Source: Dehalococcoidia bacterium
GTDB lineage: Bacteria > Chloroflexota > Dehalococcoidia > GIF9 > AB-539-J10
Reading direction: 5' to 3'
Length of the DNA: 22,203 nucleotides
NCBI GenBank assembly: GCA_003562555.1
Contig: PWUO01000053.1
Location: 1 to 22,203 of the forward strand
Shown: in pieces, positions 1 through 7,391 of the stretch
Layout of the letters: every line of letters starts with the position of its first letter
How positions within the stretch are numbered: the stretch's first letter is position 1
Made by a program: the position numbers and the translations under genes
The notes under the pieces: model-generated
Told to the model about the DNA's origin: nothing
The model's database searches: none
Seen by the model: the letters and a program-made list of their open reading frames with translations, nothing else

Positions 1-1
1 A

Positions 2-664
2 GGCGCACAGCCTTCTCCCGAATTGGGCGAAAGCATTATTGCGCACAAGCGGCTGCTCTTCGACCAGATCAACGAAGAGTGTAGCACTACGGAATACCCG
101 ATTCCGGCGAAGCGCGTCGTTCACGAGTTGAGTTCGGTTTTCGGCAACAGGACCGTGCTGGTGAACGAAAACGGCTCTCAGGACGCGTGGTCCTACTTCT
201 TCCCGTACTACATCGTTGGCGACGAATCAGCTTGCGTCACCGTGGCAGAACAGACCTGTATGGGCATGGGAGTGGTTGGGGCGATAGCGGCGAAGCTCGC
301 GTCTCCCGACAAGAACGTGGTCTGTGTTACCGGTGACGGAGCCTTTCAGATGTACATGAAGGAGCTGCCGACAGCCGTCCAGTACGGTGCGGGGTGCACA
401 TGGGTAGTGCTCAACAACTCGGCCCTCGGTTGGCCGATGCATAACCAGATGGAGACTGTTGGATGGAACACTACCGCCTTCCAGGTGCAGCCTGATCTCT
501 CGGCGGTGGCGCGTGCCTCCGGCTGTCACGCGCGAAGGGTCGAAAGTCCGACTGATCTTCGTCCGGCGCTTGAGGAAGCGCTGCGTTTGAACCATCAGGG
601 CGTGCCGGTAGTGCTCGATGTGCCGACGGGACTGGACATGTCACACTTCCAGCGAGCACAGTAA
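2..664 (+). CDS. Thiamine-diphosphate-dependent enzyme, C-terminal part (5' end outside window)
   Basis: This is the C-terminal 220 residues of a ThDP enzyme of the acetolactate synthase/benzoylformate decarboxylase superfamily. The reading frame is open to the first bases of the window, so the start lies upstream and the TTG at 23 is not the real start. The ThDP/Mg binding motif is visible: GDG at about 332-340 followed by the Asn pair of LNNSALGW at about 413-418, giving the family spacing GDG-x(24)-NN. A preceding stretch (TVAEQTCMGMGVVGAIAAKL) fits the conserved Gly-rich segment of this domain. It ends with TAA. Substrate cannot be told: the N-terminal Pyr domain is missing. Known family reactions include decarboxylation or carboligation of 2-oxo acids. 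The following nitroreductase is convergent, so it is not in the same transcript. Confidence 0.9.
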   Translation, partial: GAQPSPELGESIIAHKRLLFDQINEECSTTEYPIPAKRVVHELSSVFGNRTVLVNENGSQDAWSYFFPYYIVGDESACVTVAEQTCMGMGVVGAIAAKLASPDKNVVCVTGDGAFQMYMKELPTAVQYGAGCTWVVLNNSALGWPMHNQMETVGWNTTAFQVQPDLSAVARASGCHARRVESPTDLRPALEEALRLNHQGVPVVLDVPTGLDMSHFQRAQ

Positions 665-742
665 TGCAGCGATAATCTTCGTGTCGCCTCGCCGCCTTAC
701 GGCATGGGCGGTTGAGAAGTCGTGTGGCGAACGGCAGGGCCA

Positions 743-1261
743 TCATCGGCTATCCTGCTCGTATCTGATGATCGCCTCAAGAGGCTTTCGGGACTTCGCT
801 ACGCGTCTGCCGGAGACCGGGTATCCAAGTGGCATCATGGTGACCACCATACAATCGGGCTCGACACCAAGGATCGCACGCGCGCCTTCCTGAGAGAATG
901 CGCCGATCCAGCACGTACCCAGGCCTTCTTCCACCGCCGCAAGGGTGATGTGATCCACTGCGATTGAGACATCCACAGCGTAGCGCGGCACCCCGCAGGT
1001 CATTACGGAACTTGGGTCCGTCGCTACCGCCGCTATGATCACCGGAGCATCAGCGATCCACGTCTGATTGTTCGCAACTAACGATAATCGACGGCGTCTC
1101 TCCGCGTCGCGAACCACGATAAATCTCCATTCCTGGCGATTACTCGATGATGGAGCCAGTCGTGCGGCCTCTAGTACCCTGCCCAGGCTCTCCTCAGGTA
1201 CAAAGTCAGGCAGGAATTCACGTACGCTGCTACGGATACGAATAGCCTCATGAACGTTCAC
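743..1261 (-). CDS. Nitroreductase-family FMN oxidoreductase
   Basis: A 172-residue protein of the nitroreductase superfamily, FMN-dependent NAD(P)H oxidoreductases that usually work as cytoplasmic homodimers. The N-terminal IRSSVREFLPDFVP and AARLAPSSSNRQEWRFIVV segments match the FMN-phosphate and isoalloxazine binding motifs, and the C-terminal ACC-like segment (GLGTCWIGAF, then MPLGYPV) is typical. Length is normal for the short subfamily. The start is GTG at 1261, chosen because GGGAGGTGA lies just upstream (minus strand, about 1266-1274). It is divergent from the DUF362 gene at 1439. Family members reduce nitro groups, flavins or enones, or dehalogenate; the substrate here is unknown. 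Confidence 0.9.
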   Translation of the reverse strand: MNVHEAIRIRSSVREFLPDFVPEESLGRVLEAARLAPSSSNRQEWRFIVVRDAERRRRLSLVANNQTWIADAPVIIAAVATDPSSVMTCGVPRYAVDVSIAVDHITLAAVEEGLGTCWIGAFSQEGARAILGVEPDCMVVTMMPLGYPVSGRRVAKSRKPLEAIIRYEQDSR

Positions 1262-1331
1262 TTGTCACCTCCCTGTCAACGTGAAGTTCAACACCGCTAC
1301 GATAACTGCCTTGCATGTTCCATTTGCGCGA

Positions 1332-1361
1332 TTGTGTACGGACCGCGTGTGCAGATACAAT
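1332..1361 (+). promoter_or_regulatory. Candidate sigma70-type promoter for the DUF362 gene
   Basis: TTGTGT at 1332-1337 and TACAAT at 1356-1361, spacer 18, lie about 80 bases before the ATG at 1439 in a divergent intergenic gap. TACAAT-like -10 elements recur in this window. Match by eye only. Confidence 0.3.
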
Positions 1362-1438
1362 GGTCGCGACCCATGCGCGTCGCCGCCACAGGACATGCGA
1401 GGCTCGCGTCAAGATCAGTATAGACGACGGGACTTTGA

Positions 1439-2425
1439 ATGACACCAACAGACGTATACGCAACCACCAATCAGGAGGCGCTCTCAAGCGCACTGGCGAT
1501 GATCGACCTCAGGCGATTCGCCGGTAAGACAGTTCCCATAAAGCTGCATATGGGTGAACCGGGAAATCCATGTTTCGTGAGGCCTGAACTCGCGAGACTG
1601 GTGGCGGATGCCATCCGGCACGCACGGGGTCATCCATTCCTGTTCGATACGGTGGTCGCCTACCCGGGAGATCGCTCCCATCGGCGCGGATACGAGCGAG
1701 TGGCCCAGCAACATGGCTTCACGCGTGCAAACGTTGGCTGCCATGTCGTAATAGGGGAGAGGGGTGTACGAGTACTGGAGGCGGACGTGCCGATTGAAGT
1801 GGCCAGCCAGATCTACGACGCAGACTGTATGCTCGTCCTCTCTCACGTGAAAGGACATATCCAGGCTGGATTTGGAGGAGCCATCAAGAACCTGGGCATG
1901 GGAGGGGTGACCAAGGCCAGCAAACGTCGGGTGCACAGTATGTCGATGCCACTTCACGATGCCCACACCTGCACACTGTGCGGACTGTGCGTGCCCGCTT
2001 GCCCATCCCGTGCTCTTACCGTTGATTCAGAGTGGCACATCAACCGTCGGGCATGCGAAGGATGCGGCAAGTGCGTGCTGGCATGTACCACTGGCGCCCT
2101 GCAATTCGAGCACATGAGCCTGGCCCGCGGCCTCGCAATCAGCGCGATGGCGTGTATCAGAAATATGGATGTGGTCTACGTGAACTCGTTACATAACATC
2201 GTGGAGAACTGCGATTGCGACTGCTCTCCCGGTCGGGTTCTGTGCCAGGACGTGGGTTATCTCGCAGGCACTGGTGCGGCCGCAGTCGATGCGGCATCTC
2301 TGGACCTCATTGACCAGGTGGAACCGCAGGTCTTCGAACGATATACAGGCGTCGATCCCCGGGAACAGGTGGCCTGTGCGGTAACGCTTGGAATGAACGA
2401 CCAGTACGTACTGCACAGGCTGTAG
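1439..2425 (+). CDS. DUF362 domain protein with two [4Fe-4S] ferredoxin motifs
   Basis: A 328-residue cytoplasmic protein with a DUF362 domain split around a ferredoxin insert. The DUF362 core is seen in MLVLSHVKGHIQAGFGGAIK and the following NLGMGGVTK segment (residues about 131-158), which is highly characteristic. Two four-Cys motifs follow: C178, C181, C184, C188 (CTLCGLCVPACP) and C206, C209, C212, C216 (CEGCGKCVLAC), expected to hold two [4Fe-4S] clusters. A further Cys group (ENCDCDCSPG, about 2206-2231) sits after them. The family is common in anaerobes and its biochemical role is unsettled; electron transfer is inferred from the clusters. No strong ribosome site precedes the ATG. It ends with TAG and is followed by decayed sequence rather than a partner gene. 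Confidence 0.93.
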   Translation: MTPTDVYATTNQEALSSALAMIDLRRFAGKTVPIKLHMGEPGNPCFVRPELARLVADAIRHARGHPFLFDTVVAYPGDRSHRRGYERVAQQHGFTRANVGCHVVIGERGVRVLEADVPIEVASQIYDADCMLVLSHVKGHIQAGFGGAIKNLGMGGVTKASKRRVHSMSMPLHDAHTCTLCGLCVPACPSRALTVDSEWHINRRACEGCGKCVLACTTGALQFEHMSLARGLAISAMACIRNMDVVYVNSLHNIVENCDCDCSPGRVLCQDVGYLAGTGAAAVDAASLDLIDQVEPQVFERYTGVDPREQVACAVTLGMNDQYVLHRL

Positions 2426-2436
2426 CGAATAATCCA

Positions 2437-2700
2437 TCACTGCAGATTCAATCCACCGTCAACGGTGAGCGTCCGACCGGTCACGTATTCGAACGCGCTG
2501 GATGTAAGGAATGACGCAACGCCGCCATGGCCGGAGTGCGCTCCCGTGCGACCCACGGGGATAGAGTCAATCCGCTACCCTTCGAGTCAGGGCACACAGA
2601 TACGTGCTTACCCGCCGATCAGTCATTGTGCGGGTACCTCGCCATAGTCGGTGAATGCCGGACCATTGAACACCTGTTGACAGTATCAGGACGTCGTCAC
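2437..2700 (-). pseudogene. Relic of a short-chain dehydrogenase/reductase (SDR)
   Basis: No intact gene lies between 2426 and 2795, but the minus strand carries SDR debris. At 2440-2520 it reads VASFLTSSAFEYVTGRTLTV followed by DGGLNLQ and a TGA stop at 2437-2439, the classic SDR C-terminus (YVTGxxLxVDGG). Just before it is IPVGRTG, matching the usual IPLGRxG segment, but a TAG stop at 2575-2577 interrupts this frame. Farther upstream, in shifted frames, are possible pieces of the NNAG region (DDVLILSTGVQ at about 2666-2698; FNGPAFTDYGEVPAQ at 2626-2670). There is not enough room for the roughly 250-residue family length, so large deletions as well as frameshifts must have occurred. The C-terminal match is strong; the upstream pieces are weak. 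Confidence 0.72.
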
Positions 2701-2752
2701 ACGGCCACAACCGACCGTTCTCCAGTGTGGACGGGTGCGGGAGACATGATAC

Positions 2753-2785
2753 GGCGCCCTGACACCTGAATATGAGCAGGGCGCC
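2753..2785. terminator. Strong GC hairpin after the PKD gene
   Basis: A perfect 9-bp inverted repeat, GGCGCCCTG (2753-2761) and CAGGGCGCC (2777-2785), with a 15-base loop, begins about 10 bases past the minus-strand stop at 2796. No clear U tract follows on either strand, so it may be a hairpin-only terminator or an mRNA 3' stabiliser. Confidence 0.5.
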
Positions 2786-2795
2786 GACATGTACT

Positions 2796-4217
2796 CTAGA
2801 AGCAGTACGTGCAGGAGGTCACATAGAACGTCAGTGAGCGAGTGTCTTCCTCACCCTCCGCGTTGGATACCGTCACCGAAACGGTGACGTATCCCGGTCG
2901 GCTTGGGGCAGTCATACGGATAGTGTCCCCGGATCCTGAGAGCTCACCGTCGCCCGTTACGGTCCATTCGAAAGACAGTCCCGTGCTGTCGACGACCTCA
3001 CAATGCACCTCGGCATCTCGCGAGACGAGTATCGCGTAGTTGCCACCGAGGTTCTGGTCGAGGTAATGATGCTCAGCAGTCGCCGTAAGCGAGACAATCT
3101 CAGGAATGACTGCTGTGTAAACGTCTTCGACTGGAGCGGGGTCTTCCCCCGTCGAGTTGGAACCGTCAGGATCTCCATGACCCTTCACTTCGAACTCGGT
3201 TGCGCTGAGACCGTCGCCGATATTGCCAACTCTGACCTGTATGGAACGTGTGTCGTTCTTTCCGTCTGGGTCCGTCACAGTCACGCTTATTTCGTAGGTT
3301 CCATCACGATCCGGAGCAAACCAGGTCGCCTCCGGCCCGTTGGTCACCAGACTGCCGCGTGAACACCACCAGGCATACCTGAGATTACCCTGATCCTCAT
3401 CAGCGGAAGCAAGCACACAGGAGACTATGGTCGACTCGCCCGAATCAATCCGTTCATCAGCCAGAACCAGCTTCTCGATAGTCGGCCCGCCATTCGATCG
3501 TTGCTCATCAGGAGGGGGGGGCGACGACTGTGCAGCAACGGCGGTGGAAGGAACCTGTTGTGTGAGCTGAGATTCGACGGACGGCTCTTCGGCAGTTCCT
3601 CCAGGCTCGCGTGGTACTGCGAGTTCAGGATATGCAGAGACGATGAGTCTGGCGTAACTGGCCGCAGCATCGCCGCCCTCGAGTATTTCGATGGCATGGA
3701 GAATCTCCTGCGCCACGTGTGTACGCGTTTCGCCGACACCCTCGAGAGCCCAGTCCGGGAGCATCTCAACAGCTTCGGCCAGGGCGGACTGCTGGGCCAG
3801 GTGGTCACTCTTCACGCGGGAAAGCAGGTATGACACGTTGTTACCCATGTCGCTAGAAGTCAGAAGCCAGGCGATACAGCGGTCGAACGTATGCTGATAC
3901 GTAATGAAGTGACCTCGCGCGGTAACATATTCCTGGCGGCGGATCATGGTGTTGATCGCCGCCGCGTCCTGGTTTGAGAACTGCAGCAGCAATTCGGCCT
4001 TTTCAAAGCTGCGGCTGGCGAGACTCATACGCATGTCCCGATACGCGACCACTGCGGGGTATGCCGGAGAGGATGGTAGCGCGAAAGATGAGGGGCTGTG
4101 ATTCCACCCCACCGGCTGTGAAGAAGGAGCAGCGCCACTAACCGCAAGAGGACTGAGGACTATGCCGCTCACGATTATGAGCAGAAGTAATCGAACACAC
4201 CAGAGTCGTCCTCTCAT
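2796..4217 (-). CDS. Secreted DUF5667-like/PKD-domain protein with C-terminal Cys-x-x-Cys-Phe
   Basis: A 473-residue exported protein. Residues 1-29 form a signal peptide (Arg-rich start, LLLLIIVSGIVL core, cleavage near SGAA). Residues about 45-195 are helical and resemble DUF5667 (ALPSSPAYPAVVAYRDMRMS, then a helix with KAELLLQFSNQDAAAIN). A Pro/Ser/Gln linker (200-243) leads to two PKD/Ig-like beta domains: about 245-332 and 368-467, each with the Trp strand (YAWWC, FEWTV) and a final VTVTDPDG-like or VTVSNAEG turn. The chain ends CTYCF, Cys 469 and 472. The tail resembles those of the two PKD proteins at 13570 and 14765. The start has a good ribosome site (AAAGGAGG). It follows the ArsR gene on the same strand after 78 bases and may be co-transcribed. 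Role unknown; cell-surface adhesion or ligand binding is inference. Confidence 0.85.
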   Translation of the reverse strand: MRGRLWCVRLLLLIIVSGIVLSPLAVSGAAPSSQPVGWNHSPSSFALPSSPAYPAVVAYRDMRMSLASRSFEKAELLLQFSNQDAAAINTMIRRQEYVTARGHFITYQHTFDRCIAWLLTSSDMGNNVSYLLSRVKSDHLAQQSALAEAVEMLPDWALEGVGETRTHVAQEILHAIEILEGGDAAASYARLIVSAYPELAVPREPGGTAEEPSVESQLTQQVPSTAVAAQSSPPPPDEQRSNGGPTIEKLVLADERIDSGESTIVSCVLASADEDQGNLRYAWWCSRGSLVTNGPEATWFAPDRDGTYEISVTVTDPDGKNDTRSIQVRVGNIGDGLSATEFEVKGHGDPDGSNSTGEDPAPVEDVYTAVIPEIVSLTATAEHHYLDQNLGGNYAILVSRDAEVHCEVVDSTGLSFEWTVTGDGELSGSGDTIRMTAPSRPGYVTVSVTVSNAEGEEDTRSLTFYVTSCTYCF

Positions 4218-4295
4218 TCCTGCCTCCTTTCCTGTCGCAGCAATTCAATTCGAGTTTGGTGTGTGCCGACGCACACACACGAGCATGAAAGGCCC

Positions 4296-4631
4296 TCAGG
4301 GGGCGGAACGCTTAGCGCTGGCCAGCCGGGAGATATCCTCCTGTGCCTGACGATCCTCCGAGAGCATGCTCTGCAGTGCCTCGAGCAGCTCACGGGAATG
4401 TCCGTCTAGACCACCCTCAGCCACCGAGTAGAGCACCCAGGTTCCCTCGCGCCGCGAATCGAGCAACCCTGCGTCATAGAGCGCACCGAGATTGCGCGAG
4501 GCACGAGTCTGAGAGATTTGCAGCGACTGCATGACCTCACTCACGGAACACTCCCTGACCATGACAATGTTCAGGATTCGGAGCCGCGTTTCTGCCGATA
4601 TAGCTTTGCACGCCCTTACCAGCTCTCTCAT
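4296..4631 (-). CDS. ArsR-family winged-helix transcriptional regulator
   Basis: A small HTH protein, 111 residues from the preferred ATG at 4631 (128 if read from 4682). ISAETRLRILNIVM is helix 1-2, CSVSEVMQSLQISQTRASRN is the DNA-recognition HTH, and GALYDAGLLDSRREGTWVLY is the wing. The inner start is preferred because MRELVRACKAIS matches the usual N-terminus and because the extra upstream codons run through a palindrome (4641-4662) that looks like its operator. The classic metal site ELCVCDL is replaced by ECSVSEV with one Cys, so a standard As/Cd-type site is absent; the inducer may be something else. It is divergent from the cobalamin/ABC operon at 4787 and upstream of the PKD gene at 2796, so it could control both. 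Confidence 0.9.
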   Translation of the reverse strand: MRELVRACKAISAETRLRILNIVMVRECSVSEVMQSLQISQTRASRNLGALYDAGLLDSRREGTWVLYSVAEGGLDGHSRELLEALQSMLSEDRQAQEDISRLASAKRSAP

Positions 4632-4640
4632 CGCAGATGG

Positions 4641-4662
4641 AATATGCGGACATGCGCATATT
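4641..4662. promoter_or_regulatory. Palindromic candidate operator of the ArsR regulator
   Basis: AATATGCG (4641-4648), six bases, CGCATATT (4655-4662) form a perfect 8-bp inverted repeat 10 bases upstream of the regulator's preferred ATG. More partial copies follow (CGCATATC at 4663-4670, then ACATATCGCAT). AT-rich ends and the spacing fit ArsR/SmtB operators in general. It lies in the divergent gap shared with the gene at 4787. Confidence 0.6.
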
Positions 4663-4786
4663 CGCATATCCACATATCGCATGCTATGACGTCAGGATCG
4701 ACTTTGTCAATACCCCATACTACGTGTGCTGCATTCAGAAACACTCCGTGTACAATAGGTGCACGTAAGGACGGTACGAACCAGAC

Positions 4787-5491
4787 ATGAACCAGGTCCC
4801 CGATCACAGTCAGGTGATGGCTGACTACTATGCGGCCTTTCGGCCTCTCATTGACGCAGAGGACAAGCGGCGCTGCGTCTCATTTGCACTGTCTGCACTG
4901 AGTTCGGGCAAGCTCGACATCCCCTCCTTGTACGAAGGCGTACTGGCGCCGGCCGCCCGGGAGTTGCAGTGCACCCTTCGGCAGCGCCGGCTGTGCGTCT
5001 GGGAGGAGCATGTGCGCACTTCGATACTGCGGACCGTAATCGAGTGCTGCTACCCGGAACTCATGAAGGCACGTGATCTGATTGCGGGAGATCAAACCAG
5101 AGGCCCTGGCATTATCGTCTGCCCTACCGAGGAATACCATGAGTTGGGAGCACGGATGGCTGCTGATCTGTTCACCCTTCAGGGCTTCGACACTGTATTC
5201 GTGGGAGCCAACACACCGCAACAGGACATCCTTGACGCAGTGACGGTGATTCACCCCGTGTTCGTTGGAGTCAGCGTCACGAGTCCCTATAACCTCGTAC
5301 CCGCGCGCCGCGTAATTCAGCAAATGATGCAGTTACGGACCGATATCGGCGCCAGCTTCAGAATCATCGCTGGCGGACAGGCATTTGGGACCGACGTTGG
5401 CCGCGCGAAGTATCTTGGTGCGGACTTACTGGCGCAGGACTACGCACAGATTCAGCGATTCGCACAGGAGCTACCATGGTCCTCCCACTGA
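4787..5491 (+). CDS. Stand-alone cobalamin-binding protein (CarH-like sensor module, no HTH)
   Basis: A 234-residue soluble protein. The first 100 residues are a helical bundle of the B12-binding_2 type, with VWEEHVRTS (W72, E74, H75) resembling the W...EH motif that caps adenosylcobalamin in CarH/LitR photoreceptors. Residues about 106-230 are a Rossmann-like B12 domain: IIVCPTEEYHELGARM holds E-x-H-x-x-G (E116, H118, G121), H118 being the likely lower cobalt ligand, followed by GFDTVFVGANTPQQDI and IIAGGQAFG. The CarH family also uses an E/D-x-H-x-x-G form. There is no MerR HTH and no methyltransferase partner in the window. Its end overlaps the permease start by 16 bases, so it is translationally coupled to an ABC transporter. 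The ribosome site is weak; ATG at 4817 is an alternative start. Sensing of cobalamin, light or redox is inference. Confidence 0.85.
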   Translation: MNQVPDHSQVMADYYAAFRPLIDAEDKRRCVSFALSALSSGKLDIPSLYEGVLAPAARELQCTLRQRRLCVWEEHVRTSILRTVIECCYPELMKARDLIAGDQTRGPGIIVCPTEEYHELGARMAADLFTLQGFDTVFVGANTPQQDILDAVTVIHPVFVGVSVTSPYNLVPARRVIQQMMQLRTDIGASFRIIAGGQAFGTDVGRAKYLGADLLAQDYAQIQRFAQELPWSSH

Positions 5492-6630
5492 GAATCGCCG
5501 TGCGATTTCTCCTCTCCGGGAAGGCGCAGACACTGCTCATCATTGGTGGTATCTCCGTCGCCATATCTGTCCAGGTATTTGTAGGACTGCTGATCGACAG
5601 CCTGCAGGAGGGACTCATCGCGCAGACGGTAGGGAACTCTCCACAGGTAACGATACGGTCGGCTGAGGAGAACGTGACCATCAGCCGCTGGGACGACATT
5701 GTGGCCGGCGTGGATGCGTTCAACGACACAAGTAAGGTCGGCGTCACGGCATCTGCGAATGCGTTCGTGCGTAAGGGCAACGATTCAGTACCGGTCATCG
5801 TCCGTGGCATGGACGCCGCCGCGACTGACGGCATCTACCGTATCACGGATCAGATTTACGAAGGCCATGAGATCACGTCGACAGGACAGGTACTGATCGG
5901 CAGGGCACTGAGTGAGAAGCTGGATCTGGCAGCAGGAGACCGGATTCAGATAACCACTCCCGGAGGCGCACGCGTAGACTACACCATCGCCGGTCTGTTC
6001 GACCTCGGGGTCGGTGCCATCGATGGAAGCTGGGTAGTCACGAGTCTCCGTACCGCGCAGAGCCTGTTCGGCTTCGGCGATCGGATCACCTCGATCGAGA
6101 TAACGGTAAACGACGTGTTTGTTGCCGACATCGTGGCGCTGGATATTGAGGCCTTCCTTGCGTCGGAGCGTCTTGAGGTGACCAACTGGAAGGACGAAAA
6201 CGGCCAGTTATTGAGCGCGTTGGAGAGCCAGTCACTCTCAAACAACATCATCCAGGGAGTGATAATCATATCGGTCGCAATAGCCATCGCAAGTCTTCTG
6301 TCTATCACTGTGCTACAGAAACGCCGACAGCTTGGTATCCTTAAGGCGATGGGCATTAAGGATCTGGCCGCAAGCCTGATCTTCGTCTATCAGGGTCTGC
6401 TGTTAGGCGTTGCGGCAAGTGCGGTAGGCATCTCGCTCGGTTTGGGTCTGCTGTATTCATTCACCGTGTTCGCCACACCAGGGGGCGAGTCGATCATCGA
6501 GTTCGCATTCGAGCCCGCGTTCATTCTGCGTACTCTGGCCATATCCGTTCTCGCATCCGGCATAGCGGGCCTGTTTCCGGCCAGCAGGTCACTTCGCCTC
6601 AACCCGATCGACGTGATCCGCGAAGGATAG
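5476..6630 (+). CDS. FtsX/MacB-family ABC transporter permease
   Basis: A 384-residue integral membrane permease of the LolC/E-MacB-DevC type. TM1 is about residues 19-40, then a large extracytoplasmic MacB_PCD-like domain (about 45-250), TM2 258-280, TM3 300-330, TM4 348-368. The cytoplasmic loop QKRRQLGILKAMGI and the final NPIDVIREG are hallmarks of the family. The start ATG overlaps the upstream cobalamin gene; AGGAG at 5466-5470 supports it. It pairs with the ATPase that starts 6 bases downstream. Such transporters usually move lipids, lipoproteins, peptides or antibiotics out of the membrane by a mechanotransmission mechanism; the substrate is unknown and no periplasmic adaptor gene is seen. 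Confidence 0.92.
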   Translation: MVLPLRIAVRFLLSGKAQTLLIIGGISVAISVQVFVGLLIDSLQEGLIAQTVGNSPQVTIRSAEENVTISRWDDIVAGVDAFNDTSKVGVTASANAFVRKGNDSVPVIVRGMDAAATDGIYRITDQIYEGHEITSTGQVLIGRALSEKLDLAAGDRIQITTPGGARVDYTIAGLFDLGVGAIDGSWVVTSLRTAQSLFGFGDRITSIEITVNDVFVADIVALDIEAFLASERLEVTNWKDENGQLLSALESQSLSNNIIQGVIIISVAIAIASLLSITVLQKRRQLGILKAMGIKDLAASLIFVYQGLLLGVAASAVGISLGLGLLYSFTVFATPGGESIIEFAFEPAFILRTLAISVLASGIAGLFPASRSLRLNPIDVIREG

Positions 6631-6635
6631 GACAT

Positions 6636-7322
6636 ATGGCCGAGATCATCGCATTGCGGCAGGTCGACAAGGTCTACAAGGGGCCGCCGGATGTGCATGT
6701 TCTCTTCGGCATAGACCTCGTATTCGAGGAAGGTTCATTCAATTCGATCGTGGGCGAATCCGGCAGCGGGAAGTCCACACTCATGAATATCATCGGCACG
6801 CTCGACACTCCGTCTGCCGGCGAGGTTGTCATTGCGGGCAAATATACCCGTACTCTACGGAGGGATGACCTTGCCGAGCTTCGAAACCGGACGATCGGCT
6901 TCGTGTTTCAGTTTCACTACCTGCTGCCGGAGTTCAGCGCCATTGACAATGTGCTCATGCCTCACGTCATCGGCGGAAAGCGCCCCGGCCGTGAGGTTCT
7001 CGAGTGGGCGGACGAACTGTTCGAACTCATGGGAGTTGCGGCGGTGAAACACAAACCAGCTACCAGGATGTCCGGCGGACAACAGCAGCGCGTCGCCATC
7101 ATCCGGTCGCTCATCAACAAGCCGGGTATCGTGCTCGCCGATGAGCCCACAGGGAATCTGGATTCCACAAACACCGCTACCACATATGAGCGCTTCCGTG
7201 ACATCAACCAGCGGTATGGCACGACGTTCGTGATTGTGACGCATGACCGTCGAATCGCGGAACAGACCGATCGTATCGTCGAGATACGTGACGGTCGGAT
7301 TGTACTGGATATCAGCAAGTGA
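6636..7322 (+). CDS. ABC transporter ATPase, LolD/MacB type
   Basis: A 228-residue nucleotide-binding protein. Walker A GESGSGKST (residues 40-48), Q-loop FQFHYLLPEF (Q92), signature MSGGQQQRVA (from 145), Walker B IVLADEPTGNLD (D169, E170) and H-switch VTHD (H203) are all intact, so it should hydrolyse ATP. The EPTGNLD motif and overall length match LolD/FtsE/MacB-type ATPases that partner FtsX-like permeases. It is the last gene of the three-gene operon, 6 bases after the permease stop, and is followed by a GC hairpin at 7343-7373. Confidence 0.95.
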   Translation: MAEIIALRQVDKVYKGPPDVHVLFGIDLVFEEGSFNSIVGESGSGKSTLMNIIGTLDTPSAGEVVIAGKYTRTLRRDDLAELRNRTIGFVFQFHYLLPEFSAIDNVLMPHVIGGKRPGREVLEWADELFELMGVAAVKHKPATRMSGGQQQRVAIIRSLINKPGIVLADEPTGNLDSTNTATTYERFRDINQRYGTTFVIVTHDRRIAEQTDRIVEIRDGRIVLDISK

Positions 7323-7342
7323 CCGGGCCATGAGGACCCAAT

Positions 7343-7373
7343 GAGAGAAGGGGGGCATGCGCCCCCCTCTCCT
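7343..7373. terminator. GC-rich hairpin between convergent genes
   Basis: GGGGGGC (7350-7356), a 4-base loop, then GCCCCCC (7361-7367), with extra pairing of flanking GAGA and TCTC across a small bulge. It sits between the ATPase stop (7322) and the minus-strand stop (7392), so it can serve both directions. No long U run follows. Confidence 0.7.
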
Positions 7374-7391
7374 TGTATCCCGGTACTGTGT

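Noticed and set aside
4668..4682. Upstream ATG at 4682 as the ArsR start
   Set aside because: The added N-terminus is encoded by the operator-like palindrome cluster and does not match the family; ATG 4631 fits better.
5364..5834. 156-codon minus-strand open frame across the cobalamin gene/permease junction
   Set aside because: Low-complexity Ser/Thr/Arg-rich shadow of two strongly supported plus-strand genes, without a ribosome site.
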